Shown here piece after piece: positions 36,402 through 45,380 of a DNA stretch of 64,000 bases. Origin of the DNA: Candidatus Thiodiazotropha sp. (ex Epidulcina cf. delphinae) (lineage in GTDB: Bacteria > Pseudomonadota > Gammaproteobacteria > Chromatiales > Chromatiaceae); assembly GCA_025656455.1 (NCBI GenBank), contig JAHXHS010000003.1, positions 62,001 through 126,000 of the forward strand, written 5' to 3'. Numbering within the stretch: the stretch's first letter is position 1; every line of letters starts with the position of its first letter. Under the pieces are notes generated by a model. That model was given only the letters and a program-made list of their open reading frames with translations, did no database searches and was not told the DNA's origin. Position numbers and translations under genes: made by a program.

Positions 36402-37622
36402 ATGGATGAGCGTAGGAAAACTTGTTTTGTCATATCTCCAATCGGAGCTGACGGGACGGAAATCAGGAAGATGGCCGACGATTTTTTAGAGTTGCTGATA
36501 GAACCTGCTCTTCAGCCTTTTGGTTTCGATATTATTCGCGCTGACAAGATAACCGCATCCAGCGTCATCACATCGGATGTCATTAGATATGTGCAGAATT
36601 CCGATTTATGTATCATTGATCTGACCACCCATAATCCCAACGTTTTCTATGAATGTGGTCGGCGTCATGAAAATGGGCAACCATTTATTCAGTTGATACA
36701 GAAAGGAGACGATCTTCCCTTTGATGTCTCTGGGATTCGGACTATCAATTTCGATATTTCAACCCCTCGCTCGACACTCCAGTCAATTCATGAAATTCAA
36801 GCATATATCAAGAATCTTGAAGAGCATAGCTACGAGACAGCAGCGACTGGTGAGTCATTGTCAAGTGTAGCGGAAGGGATACGGCGCATTGAAAGGCGCC
36901 TGATCCATATAGAGACACAGGGACTATCTGGCGGTCAGAACTTAGGGAGGGTAAGCCCGAACATAAAAGATATCCTCACTCAACATCCAATAGGGGCATT
37001 TAACGATGCCTATGAGTCCGGTAATCTCGAGCTTGCCGTTCAACTACTCCCACGCATTAAAAGGTTGATCGGGGTAAAGGAGTGGATTCAAGGGGCCAAC
37101 AATCTCGCCCTGGTTGGCGAGCCGGCTGGAGAAGAGGCTATTTTGGAAGGGCTGCAGGAGCCGGAGAACATCGATCACGATCTGATGGTGCTTTGCCTCT
37201 ATTCCTTGAGGCAATACTATTTCAACAGGAATCTAAATCAACAAGGATTGCAGATTCTGCGCGAGCTGATTCAGGACCTATTTGATAAAGTGATTGTCAC
37301 CGATCAACAGAAGGCCGACATAATCAATCAGCTAGCGCTGTTTCAAATCTCGATTAGCGACAATGAAGGGGCGATAAAGTCCGCTTTGGAGGCGGTAAAG
37401 CTGAATCGCAGCGGTATAAACCTGGCAAATGTTGCAAGTTGTTATTCTCGACTCAATCGATTTGATGAGGCAGCGGTGTATGTTGACGAGTTTATGCAAT
37501 TAGCTGATCTTACAGACGTAAGTTTAGAGACGGCAATCGAAGTATATAGTAACCTTGGCCGAACAGAGGAGGCCGGAAAGGCCAAAGAAAAGCTCCTTGA
37601 GATCAGGGAAATAGAAAAATAG
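36402..37622 (+). CDS. TIR/deoxyribosyltransferase-like protein with helical repeats
   Basis: 406 residues. The N-terminal domain (about 1-130) has the nucleoside-deoxyribosyltransferase/TIR-like pattern: CFVISPIG at the first strand, SDLCIIDLTTHNPNVFYECG with the candidate catalytic Glu, then a GQPFIQLI strand. A linker (about 145-190) leads to C-terminal TPR-like helical repeats (about 190-400). Such proteins are often found as putative defence or stress effectors acting on nucleotides, but no function is proved for this one. GAGGAG lies 8 bases before ATG 36402. Its composition is more AT-rich than the neighbours, suggesting transfer, and it sits between the two egtD copies. Confidence 0.75.
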   Translation: MDERRKTCFVISPIGADGTEIRKMADDFLELLIEPALQPFGFDIIRADKITASSVITSDVIRYVQNSDLCIIDLTTHNPNVFYECGRRHENGQPFIQLIQKGDDLPFDVSGIRTINFDISTPRSTLQSIHEIQAYIKNLEEHSYETAATGESLSSVAEGIRRIERRLIHIETQGLSGGQNLGRVSPNIKDILTQHPIGAFNDAYESGNLELAVQLLPRIKRLIGVKEWIQGANNLALVGEPAGEEAILEGLQEPENIDHDLMVLCLYSLRQYYFNRNLNQQGLQILRELIQDLFDKVIVTDQQKADIINQLALFQISISDNEGAIKSALEAVKLNRSGINLANVASCYSRLNRFDEAAVYVDEFMQLADLTDVSLETAIEVYSNLGRTEEAGKAKEKLLEIREIEK

Positions 37623-37779
37623 AGGTATTTTATAATACGGCAGCCTAATATATCGGGTTAATAGAAGCTGTTGAAGGGGGTGTGGCGCGGGCGGCTGGAC
37701 TACCCGGCCCGGCTGCCGTATCTTCTGCTATGCGGGAGTGCACTGGGCACTTTCCAGAGCGCCTTTTGTGGGGGGATGC

Positions 37780-38745
37780 ATGACAGAACAAGTGACCTTT
37801 CATGATCATAAACCGGCTGCGTCGAGTCTGTACGATGCTGTCGTCAATGGCCTCTCACGCGTGGATAAGTCCATTCCACCCAAGTTTTTCTATGACAAAC
37901 GCGGTTCGGAGCTGTTCGAAAGGATTTGTGAACAGCCTGAGTATTATCTGCCCAGTGTGGAGCGCCGCATGCTCTCGCAACTGACCCAAGAGATCGCGGC
38001 GCTGACGGGCCGGGGCCGTATACTCATCGAGCCGGGCGCCGGCAGCGCCGCCAAGGTGCGTCTTCTGCTCGATGAACTCAGACCTGTGGCGTTCGTGCCC
38101 ATGGATATCTCCTTTGACTACCTCAAGTCCAGCGCAATGGACCTGGCTCGGGAGTATCCCTGGTTGAAAATACATGCAACCTGTGTGGATTATACCCACT
38201 CCATGCCGGTGCCTGAAGAGATACCCGATGGGCCGCGATTACTGTTCTTTCCCGGGTCCAGCCTGGGGAATTTCGACCGGGACGAGGCCGGGGCGTTTTT
38301 GCGCATGGTTCACGGTGCACTGGGTGACGACGGTATGTTGCTAATCGGTGTCGATACCAAAAAGAGCGAGTCTTTGTTGAATGCCGCATACAATGACGCG
38401 GCGGGATTGACCGCGAAATTCAATCTCAATCTACTGCATCGCGTGCGCCAGGAACTGAATGCGGACCTGGATCCCGATCTCTTCGAGCACCGGGCTTTTT
38501 ATAATACCGAGGCTGGGCGGATAGAGATGCATCTGGTCAGTACGCACCGGCACAGGTTTCGTCTCAACGGGCACAGTTTCGAGTTCGAGGCAGGTGAGCG
38601 GTTGCATACGGAGAACTCCTACAAGTATGTGCCGCAGGAGTTTATCGACTTGGCATCGGAGAGTGGATTCAGTGAACTGCGTCATTGGGTGGATGATGGC
38701 GGATTGTTCGCCATCTATCTCTTAACGGCTGATAGGCGGGGCTGA
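37780..38745 (+). CDS. egtD: L-histidine N-alpha-methyltransferase
   Basis: 321 residues, full length for EgtD. It trimethylates histidine to hercynine with SAM, the first step of ergothioneine synthesis. Visible motifs: PPKFFYDKRGSELFERIC, SAM site EPGAGSAAKVR, MDISFDYL, LLFFPGSSLGNF, and the C-terminal HWVDDGGLFAIYLL. ATG 37780 has a GGGGGG run 4 bases upstream. No intact egtB is in the window, so hercynine may be a final product or be converted elsewhere. The paralogous remnant at 35767-36198 is closely related over its ends. Confidence 0.93.
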   Translation: MTEQVTFHDHKPAASSLYDAVVNGLSRVDKSIPPKFFYDKRGSELFERICEQPEYYLPSVERRMLSQLTQEIAALTGRGRILIEPGAGSAAKVRLLLDELRPVAFVPMDISFDYLKSSAMDLAREYPWLKIHATCVDYTHSMPVPEEIPDGPRLLFFPGSSLGNFDRDEAGAFLRMVHGALGDDGMLLIGVDTKKSESLLNAAYNDAAGLTAKFNLNLLHRVRQELNADLDPDLFEHRAFYNTEAGRIEMHLVSTHRHRFRLNGHSFEFEAGERLHTENSYKYVPQEFIDLASESGFSELRHWVDDGGLFAIYLLTADRRG

Positions 38746-38824
38746 TGTCGGCGTTTCCGCGGCGAAAGAGGGGTCATGTCCGTCGTCACTGTTTTCCAAC
38801 AGGGCGAATGCCGGCAGTCAGGCG

Positions 38825-40462
38825 ATGCCAGTCATTTCACAATGGGGTAGGTATGTGACAGATCTCATCAGCAATACCAAGGAGTTATTCAAAATACGAT
38901 TTCTCCGCAACGTATTGCTGGTCGCCGTGATCGGCAGTCTCTCCATATCTCTGGTTGAGCGGTTTGTTATCTATCCCATGTTTTCAAGCTACCTGGTATC
39001 CATTACCGAGGATGATGCGAGGCGTATAGCTAGGCACTTGGCGCTGGACGTGGATGTCGAATCCGGGGCATTGACGGTGGATTCCATTCCAGAATCGTTC
39101 CTCTATGCAAGCGACTTACTCCTCGAAACCTTCGGTTTACGAAAGTTAAAGATATTTTCTCCTGCCGGAGAGACGCTTTTTTCCACTGACAGCGAGGATA
39201 TGGGCGTTATCAATGAGAAGGCCTATTTCCACCAGAGCGTGGCCAAGGGGAGTATCTATACGGTGGTCGTGCAGAAGGAGGAGATGACCGCTGAGGACCA
39301 GGTCGCCACCGCGGATGTCGTCGAGACCTATGTGCCCCTGATGAATCCGAACGGGGATTTTGCCGGCGCTTTTGAGATCTACCTGGACATCACTGAAAGA
39401 TGGTCGGCGTTGAAAGATCTGATGTTCTGGTCGGCGTTGGGCATGACCATGGCGATCGCCATGATCCTGCTTGTCCTTTTTATCGCACTGACCCGTGCCG
39501 CCCGGATTACCGTTGAACGCCAAAAGGAGCAGATAAAATTGCAATTGGCGGCGGATGTCATGGCCAATGCCGAGGAAGGGATCATCGTCACCGATGCCGA
39601 TAGGCGTATCGAGTCGGTAAATCGGGCGTTTTTCGAATTGACAGGTTATTCAGCGGAAGAGGTGATAGGTAAAAATCCGAATTTCCTGCATTCGGGGCGG
39701 CACAGCAAGCAGTTTTTTATCAGCATGTGGGAGTCCATCGATCGACTGGGCCTTTGGCAGGGAGAGATCTGGAATCGGCGAAAGGACGGCGAAGTCTTTC
39801 CGGAATGGTTGACCATCACCTCGATAAAGAACGAAAAAGGAGAGGTGGCCAATTATGTCGGGATGTTCTTGGATATCTCTCACTTCAAGGTCAAGGAGAG
39901 CCAACTGGAATCCCTGGCCTACCGGGATGCCTTGACAGGGTTGCCGAATCGTCTTCTTGTGAAAGACCGGCTCGAACAGAATCTGGCCATGGCCAAGCGG
40001 GGGCAGAGCAAATCCGCGGTGTTTTTTATGGATCTTGATGGTTTCAAAGCGGTTAACGACAGCTTCGGTCATCATGTGGGGGATATTTTACTGCAGGAAG
40101 TGGCCCGGCGCTTCAAGGCCTGTATTCGGGAAGAAGATACCTTGGGGCGTCTCGGTGGCGATGAGTTCATCGTCTGTATCAGAACGATCGAGGGTATACG
40201 CGAAATAAAACTGATCGCCAAGCGATTGATCGACGCGTTGGCGGGTGACGATTTGATTATCGAAGGCCAGCCTTGTTCCGTGAGTGTGAGTATCGGCATC
40301 AGCATCTATCCGGATGACGGAGAGGATGCCGGGACCCTGATTCACTGTGCGGATCTTGCCATGTACGCTGCCAAGGATAGCGGAAAAAAGCGTTACTGTA
40401 TCTATGAACCAGCAATGGAGGAAGAGGCATCGGATATCGGGTCGCATGATGTTGATGAATAA
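38825..40462 (+). CDS. Membrane diguanylate cyclase with PAS domain
   Basis: 545 residues. Two membrane helices (about 24-46 and 197-220) enclose a periplasmic sensor region of about 150 residues. A PAS domain follows (NAEEGIIVTDADRRIESVN, about 250-350), then GGDEF with the intact active motif RLGGDEF and the usual DALTGLPNR start. It should make cyclic di-GMP. An RxxD inhibitory site is not obvious. No EAL domain. It stands alone between egtD and the RND pump. Confidence 0.93.
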   Translation: MPVISQWGRYVTDLISNTKELFKIRFLRNVLLVAVIGSLSISLVERFVIYPMFSSYLVSITEDDARRIARHLALDVDVESGALTVDSIPESFLYASDLLLETFGLRKLKIFSPAGETLFSTDSEDMGVINEKAYFHQSVAKGSIYTVVVQKEEMTAEDQVATADVVETYVPLMNPNGDFAGAFEIYLDITERWSALKDLMFWSALGMTMAIAMILLVLFIALTRAARITVERQKEQIKLQLAADVMANAEEGIIVTDADRRIESVNRAFFELTGYSAEEVIGKNPNFLHSGRHSKQFFISMWESIDRLGLWQGEIWNRRKDGEVFPEWLTITSIKNEKGEVANYVGMFLDISHFKVKESQLESLAYRDALTGLPNRLLVKDRLEQNLAMAKRGQSKSAVFFMDLDGFKAVNDSFGHHVGDILLQEVARRFKACIREEDTLGRLGGDEFIVCIRTIEGIREIKLIAKRLIDALAGDDLIIEGQPCSVSVSIGISIYPDDGEDAGTLIHCADLAMYAAKDSGKKRYCIYEPAMEEEASDIGSHDVDE

Positions 40463-40530
40463 AGCGAAGAACCGTTGATTCTTCCCCTATTCGAGTGGGT
40501 AAAAAGTCAAGCGTATCAAGCGGGATTTAT

Positions 40531-40558
40531 CCGCAAATGAATGCGAATAAACGCAAAT
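40531..40558 (+). repeat. Isolated end of a repeat family
   Basis: CCGCAAATGAATGCGAATAA and the following ACGCAAAT resemble the left end of the 226-bp element at 55006-55231. No matching right end is visible nearby. Confidence 0.4.
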
Positions 40559-40693
40559 TTATTCAATGTTGGTTAACCATTGCCACCGGCGGGGAGACAC
40601 GAAGCGTCTCAGCCGCACCACCGCACGCAATCTCTCTTCGTGCCTGTCAGATGGAATTGTCCTATCATTAGCCGTTCCTTGAGGGGAGTCTGA

Positions 40694-43600
40694 ATGAAGA
40701 AGGCTATCGGCGGTGGTTTGGCAAGCTGGTCGATTCGTCATCCCATCGGGGTGGTGATGATCACCCTGGCGGTGATGGTGCTGGGGCTGTTGGCCCTCAG
40801 CCGCCTGGGCGTCGATCTTCTGCCCCACGTCATCTATCCGGAGATTCGTGTCCGGGTGATCGATCCGGGTGTGCCCGCGAACATCATGGAGGACCGGATT
40901 ACCCGCCAGTTGGAGGAGCAGCTGGCGATAACCGAGGATGCGATTTTTATCCAGTCCCGGACCAACGAGGGACGCAGTTCCGTCGATCTCTCCTTCGCCT
41001 ACGGCGCCGATATCGATCGGGCGTTGCAGGATGCCAGCACCCGCCTGGATCGCGCCAAGCGCTTTCTTCCGGACACCATCGACCCCCCCGTTATCTACAA
41101 GCGCGATCCCTCGCAGCGGCCGGTGGCGGAATTCGTGGTCAGTTCATCACTGCGCGACCCGGTGGCGCTGCGCAGCTGGGTGGACTATGAGCTGAGCAAG
41201 TGGTTTCTTAACCTGCCGGGCGTCGCGTCTACCGAAGTCGGCGGGGGGTTGGTGCGGGAGATCGCCATCCATGCGGACCAGCTGCGCCTGGCGGGGTTGG
41301 GCATGCACTTGCTCGATCTTAGCGATGCCCTGAAATCGGCCAATGTGGAGACCGCCAGCGGCCGTTTGATCATGGAGCAGGGGGAGATCGGCGGCCGGAC
41401 CGCCGGGCGCTTCACCTCGGTGGAGGAGATCCTCAATCTGCCCCTGAGGCGGACCGTGGATGACGATACGACCGCCCTGATCCGGCTTTCCGAAGTGGCC
41501 CGGGTGGTGGATGGCGCTGAGGATGAGCGTTTGCGTATTCGCCTCAATGGTCTGCCGGGCGTCAAACTCTCTATTCAGAAACAGCCCATGGCGAATACCA
41601 TCGAGGTGGTGGATCATGTGCTTGAGCGGCTGGATGAACTCAAGGCGAGAGCGATCGTTCCAGCGGATATCGAGATCCATCCGGTCGACGACCAGGCCCG
41701 TTTTGTCCGGCGGGCACTGAGTAACGCCATCGACTCGGCCCTGACCGGCGCTCTCCTGGCGATGTTGGTGGTCTACCTCTTTCTTGGCAGTCTGCGCCGG
41801 ACACTGATTATCGGCAGCGCCATTCCCATCGCGATTCTGGTGACTTTCGTCCTGATGTCGGGTGCGGGGTTGACCCTGAATATCATGACCCTCGGCGGGT
41901 TGGCGCTCGGTATCGGCATGCTGGTGGACAGCACCATTGTGATGTTGGAGAACATCTATCGTCATCAACGGGAAAGAAAACAGCGGGGTCAGCCGGCGGT
42001 TTCCTCCGTCTCGGGTGAAGCGGCGGCTGAGGTCAACAGCGCCATCGTCGCCTCTACCTCCACCAATCTGGCGGCCGTCCTGCCCTTCCTGTTTGTCGGT
42101 GGTCTGGTCGGGTTGCTGTTTCGGGAGTTGATCTTTACCATTTCGGCCGCGATCCTGGCCTCCATGATGGTTGCGCTGACCCTGGTGCCGGCCCTGGCGG
42201 GCAGACTCTCCGTTGCGGATGAGGGCAGGTTGAGGCGGATCATCGATCACCTGATGCAACGGTTGCAGAACGGCTATTCACGACTTGTCGGGGTGCTGCT
42301 CAAACTACCCTGGTTGCCGCCGCTGCTGTTTCTGCTTGTGCTGGTCTTCGTGCTTCTCCGGTTGGTGCCGGATAAACAACTGTTTCTGCCGCAGATCGAC
42401 GAGGGACGCGTCAGCATGAGCATTACCGCGGACAGGGGCATCAATCTGAGCGGTATGGACGCCCTGGTGAAGCGCTTGGAGGCGATAGTCAGGCGCCAAC
42501 CGGAGACGGAGACGCTGTTTTCCCAGGTCGGGGGGTTCGTCTTCGGCCGTTCGCAGCACGAGGCGGTCAATCGCGCCAGCATCATGATTACCCTGAAACC
42601 TATCGAGGAGCGAAAGATCAGTAGTCGCGCCTGGATCAACCGGGTTCAGGAGGCGATTCGTCAGGCCAGGCTGGCGGGTGTGCGGGTGCATCTCAGGGTG
42701 CGCGGGATAAGGGGTATCCGACTCAACCGCGGCGATGACGATATCAGTTTGCGGATCAAGGGCCCGGAACTTGCCGTCCTGGGCGAGATAGCCGAGCAGG
42801 CCAAGCAGAAGCTCTCCCGGATCCCTGGGCTGCGCAATGTCCAGTATACCGGGGAGGCGTTCTCTCAGGAGCTATCGCTGACGGTGGATCGCCAGCGGGC
42901 TGCCACCTTCGGACTCAGTGTGGAAGAGGTAGGTAAGATGCTCAAGCTGGCCCTTGGCGGAGAGGTCGTGACCGATTACCTGGAGGGTGACCGCAGCATC
43001 GATGTGCGGCTGAGACTCTTGAGGGAGGATCTGGCGACACCAGGGGATGTGGAGTCGATCATTATCTTCAGCCGTTCCGAACCGCCGGTGCCGCTGCGCC
43101 TCGGTGAAGTGGCAAAGGTGGCGTTGATCCCCACGCCGGTGACCATTCAGCGAGATCAGCAGCAGCGCATGGTGGAGATCAGCGCCTCCCTGGGTAGCGG
43201 TCTGACGCTGCAACAGGCGATCGAGGAGGCCGGCAAGGTCATCGATGGCATACAACTGCCGCCAGGCTACACCCTCTATGAGGGCGGTGGCGCAGAGGCC
43301 CTGCAGAAGGGCAGGGAGATGGGACTGCTGCTGCTGGGCCTGGCGCTGTTCCTGGTGCTGGTGGTGATGGCGGTGCAGTACGAGTCGTTGCGCAATCCGA
43401 TGGTGATCATGTTCAGCGTTCCCTTCGGTTTGATAGGGGTGGTCCTGGGGTTGAATTTGACCGGTCTGCCGCTCTCCATGCCGGTCTGGCTCGGACTGAT
43501 CATGCTCGCCGGCATCCTGGTGAACAATGCCATCGTGCTGGTGGAGTATATCGCCAGCCGGCGGGATGCCGGGCTCGATATCGATGCGGCGATCACCGAG

Positions 43601-43798
43601 GCCGCAAGGCTGCGGCTGCGCCCGATCCTGATGACCACCCTGACCACGGTGGCGGGGATGATGCCGCTTGCGCTAGCGTTGGGCGAGGGTTCGGAGATGT
43701 TGCAGCCCCTGGCGGTGACCCTGGTTTCCGGGTTGATCTTCTCCACCCTGGTGACGTTGTTGTTGATCCCCTCGGTTTATCGGTTGATCGGCCGTTGA
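40694..43798 (+). CDS. RND-family efflux permease
   Basis: 1034 residues, normal for an HAE-type inner-membrane RND pump subunit. The first membrane helix is at about 18-37, followed by a large periplasmic porter domain. Helices 2-6 cover about 340-530, with the proton-relay region LALGIGMLVDSTIVMLENIYRH containing the conserved acidic residue (quoted in two parts: LALGIGMLVDS, TIVMLENIYRH). A second porter domain and final helices (GLIMLAGILVNNAIVLVEY) follow. It would exchange protons for an exported substrate. No adaptor gene is adjacent; the adaptor at 47253-48314 is several kb away on the other strand. GAGGGGAG precedes ATG 40694. Confidence 0.93.
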   Translation: MKKAIGGGLASWSIRHPIGVVMITLAVMVLGLLALSRLGVDLLPHVIYPEIRVRVIDPGVPANIMEDRITRQLEEQLAITEDAIFIQSRTNEGRSSVDLSFAYGADIDRALQDASTRLDRAKRFLPDTIDPPVIYKRDPSQRPVAEFVVSSSLRDPVALRSWVDYELSKWFLNLPGVASTEVGGGLVREIAIHADQLRLAGLGMHLLDLSDALKSANVETASGRLIMEQGEIGGRTAGRFTSVEEILNLPLRRTVDDDTTALIRLSEVARVVDGAEDERLRIRLNGLPGVKLSIQKQPMANTIEVVDHVLERLDELKARAIVPADIEIHPVDDQARFVRRALSNAIDSALTGALLAMLVVYLFLGSLRRTLIIGSAIPIAILVTFVLMSGAGLTLNIMTLGGLALGIGMLVDSTIVMLENIYRHQRERKQRGQPAVSSVSGEAAAEVNSAIVASTSTNLAAVLPFLFVGGLVGLLFRELIFTISAAILASMMVALTLVPALAGRLSVADEGRLRRIIDHLMQRLQNGYSRLVGVLLKLPWLPPLLFLLVLVFVLLRLVPDKQLFLPQIDEGRVSMSITADRGINLSGMDALVKRLEAIVRRQPETETLFSQVGGFVFGRSQHEAVNRASIMITLKPIEERKISSRAWINRVQEAIRQARLAGVRVHLRVRGIRGIRLNRGDDDISLRIKGPELAVLGEIAEQAKQKLSRIPGLRNVQYTGEAFSQELSLTVDRQRAATFGLSVEEVGKMLKLALGGEVVTDYLEGDRSIDVRLRLLREDLATPGDVESIIIFSRSEPPVPLRLGEVAKVALIPTPVTIQRDQQQRMVEISASLGSGLTLQQAIEEAGKVIDGIQLPPGYTLYEGGGAEALQKGREMGLLLLGLALFLVLVVMAVQYESLRNPMVIMFSVPFGLIGVVLGLNLTGLPLSMPVWLGLIMLAGILVNNAIVLVEYIASRRDAGLDIDAAITEAARLRLRPILMTTLTTVAGMMPLALALGEGSEMLQPLAVTLVSGLIFSTLVTLLLIPSVYRLIGR

Positions 43799-43839
43799 GC
43801 CGATGGTCTGGATCGCTGTAGTGCCCGCCCGGAAAGAAA

Positions 43840-43935
43840 AACTCTCGCAAAGACGCCAAGATCGCAAAGTTATAACTTATGGTTTTTTTATTGTATTTAT
43901 TTTTCCTTGGCGATCTTAGCGTCTTTGCGAGAGAT
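43840..43935. repeat. Long hairpin element, copy A1
   Basis: CTCTCGCAAAGACGC (43842-43856) pairs with GCGTCTTTGCGAGAG (43919-43933), and the pairing continues inward over AAGATCGC/GCGATCTT. The AT-rich centre is about 45 bases. A related hairpin lies at 62287-62377. This copy sits 40 bases after the RND pump stop and before a convergent gene, so it may also terminate transcription. Confidence 0.75.
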
Positions 43936-44063
43936 GTTGTCTTGTTTCTGGACGGACACTGGTATAGGACACTACACTAGCGATCCTGAGGCCGATTTGG
44001 TGCGGCAAGGACACACCCTATCTATAAGCCATGCGTAGGTGCGGCCTTGCCGCATCTTTTCAT

Positions 44064-45269
44064 CTAATGACAGGTAACCCGATTCCGGCCCTGCTGTTTC
44101 GAGGCGTATAACGCCTCGTCCGCTCGCCTTAACAGGGAATCGCCATCGTCACCCGCCCGGTAGCCGGTGACGCCGAAGCTGCAGGTCACCTGCTCATCGA
44201 TATCAAAGCTGATATCGCCTATCCTTTGCCGCAGCCGCTCGGCGATCTTCGCCGCCGCTCGCGCATCCGTATCGCGGCAGACGATGATGAACTCCTCTCC
44301 CCCCCAGCGACCGATACTGTCGTTGCCCCGGGCCGATTTCGACAACGCCTCCGCAACCCGGCGAATGATCCCGTCACCGGCCTGATGGCCATATCGGTCG
44401 TTGTAACCCTTGAAAAGATCGATATCGAGCAGAATCATCGCCAGCGGTGACCGGTTGCGGCCTGTCTCGGCCAAGGCCTCGGCCATGATCAGATCGATTT
44501 TACGGCGATTGTAGAGTTGGGTAAGGGCGTCGATTTCAGAGAGGGTGGCCAGCTCCCGGTTTTTACTGGCGAGTTGTTTTTGCGTTGCGCGCAGTTTGTC
44601 CAGGGTTTGGTTCAACTCATCGTTGCGGGCTTGCAGGAGCTGCTTGGTTATCGCTCTTGAGGCAATCAATCTGAATACATAGGCGATATAGACCGCCAGG
44701 GCGGCGAAGACAGAGAGAAAGAGCAGGCGCAACACGATATTGATGCCGCTGACCCGCTCTGTGGTGAACTCATCGGTGATAGTACCGAGCTGAATCGTGT
44801 TCCCACCCAAGGCGAGCAGTACGATGACCAGGTAGGCGCCGATGCTGAGCAGGCCGGCTGCCAGGGTCAGGCGGGGGGAGAAACGCAGGGTCGAGAGCCC
44901 GATCCAGAGGTAGTAGAGCAGAAAGGCCTCGGTCTTGAAGGTCCGGAAAGTCCCAAAGCTGTAGATGACGATCGAAAGCAGCAGGATGTCGATGCTGATG
45001 GAGGGATATTTGATCCAGCCCGGCGGATTTGGATCTCGGAGCTTGAAATAGACGAAAATACCGTAGCAGAGATTGATCAGCGAGGCGATGATGATGGCGT
45101 TGAAAGAGTGTGCGGGCAGCTCGTTGCGGATACTGAAGCCGACGGCGAAGTAGAGGAATGTGAACAGCAGCCTGACATAGTTGGCGTATCGTTCGCTTTT
45201 CTGCTCTTCATGCAGAAGAAGGGCTTTGACCTCTGTTTTCGATGCGGCAATTTCGCTAGTCCGCGTCAC
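44064..45269 (-). CDS. Membrane diguanylate cyclase
   Basis: 401 residues. Six or seven hydrophobic segments (about 28-225) form a membrane sensor module, followed by a coiled coil (about 225-265) and a GGDEF domain starting DALTQLYNRRKID with active motif RWGGEEF. It should make cyclic di-GMP. GTG 45269 is the start, with GGAG 6 bases upstream. Transcribed toward the RND pump. Confidence 0.92.
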   Translation of the reverse strand: MTRTSEIAASKTEVKALLLHEEQKSERYANYVRLLFTFLYFAVGFSIRNELPAHSFNAIIIASLINLCYGIFVYFKLRDPNPPGWIKYPSISIDILLLSIVIYSFGTFRTFKTEAFLLYYLWIGLSTLRFSPRLTLAAGLLSIGAYLVIVLLALGGNTIQLGTITDEFTTERVSGINIVLRLLFLSVFAALAVYIAYVFRLIASRAITKQLLQARNDELNQTLDKLRATQKQLASKNRELATLSEIDALTQLYNRRKIDLIMAEALAETGRNRSPLAMILLDIDLFKGYNDRYGHQAGDGIIRRVAEALSKSARGNDSIGRWGGEEFIIVCRDTDARAAAKIAERLRQRIGDISFDIDEQVTCSFGVTGYRAGDDGDSLLRRADEALYASKQQGRNRVTCH

Positions 45270-45380
45270 TCATTTCTCCATCTGTCGTGAATCCTCATGC
45301 ATTACCTTGAAGACGTGCCTGGTCCGGGATAGCCATCCCGGCGTTGAAAAGTATTCGTTTAATATTCCTACTTTCCACGG

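Noticed and set aside
43842..43933. CRISPR-like repeats (CGCAAAGACGC motifs)
   Set aside because: Only single hairpins, with no regular spacers or cas genes.
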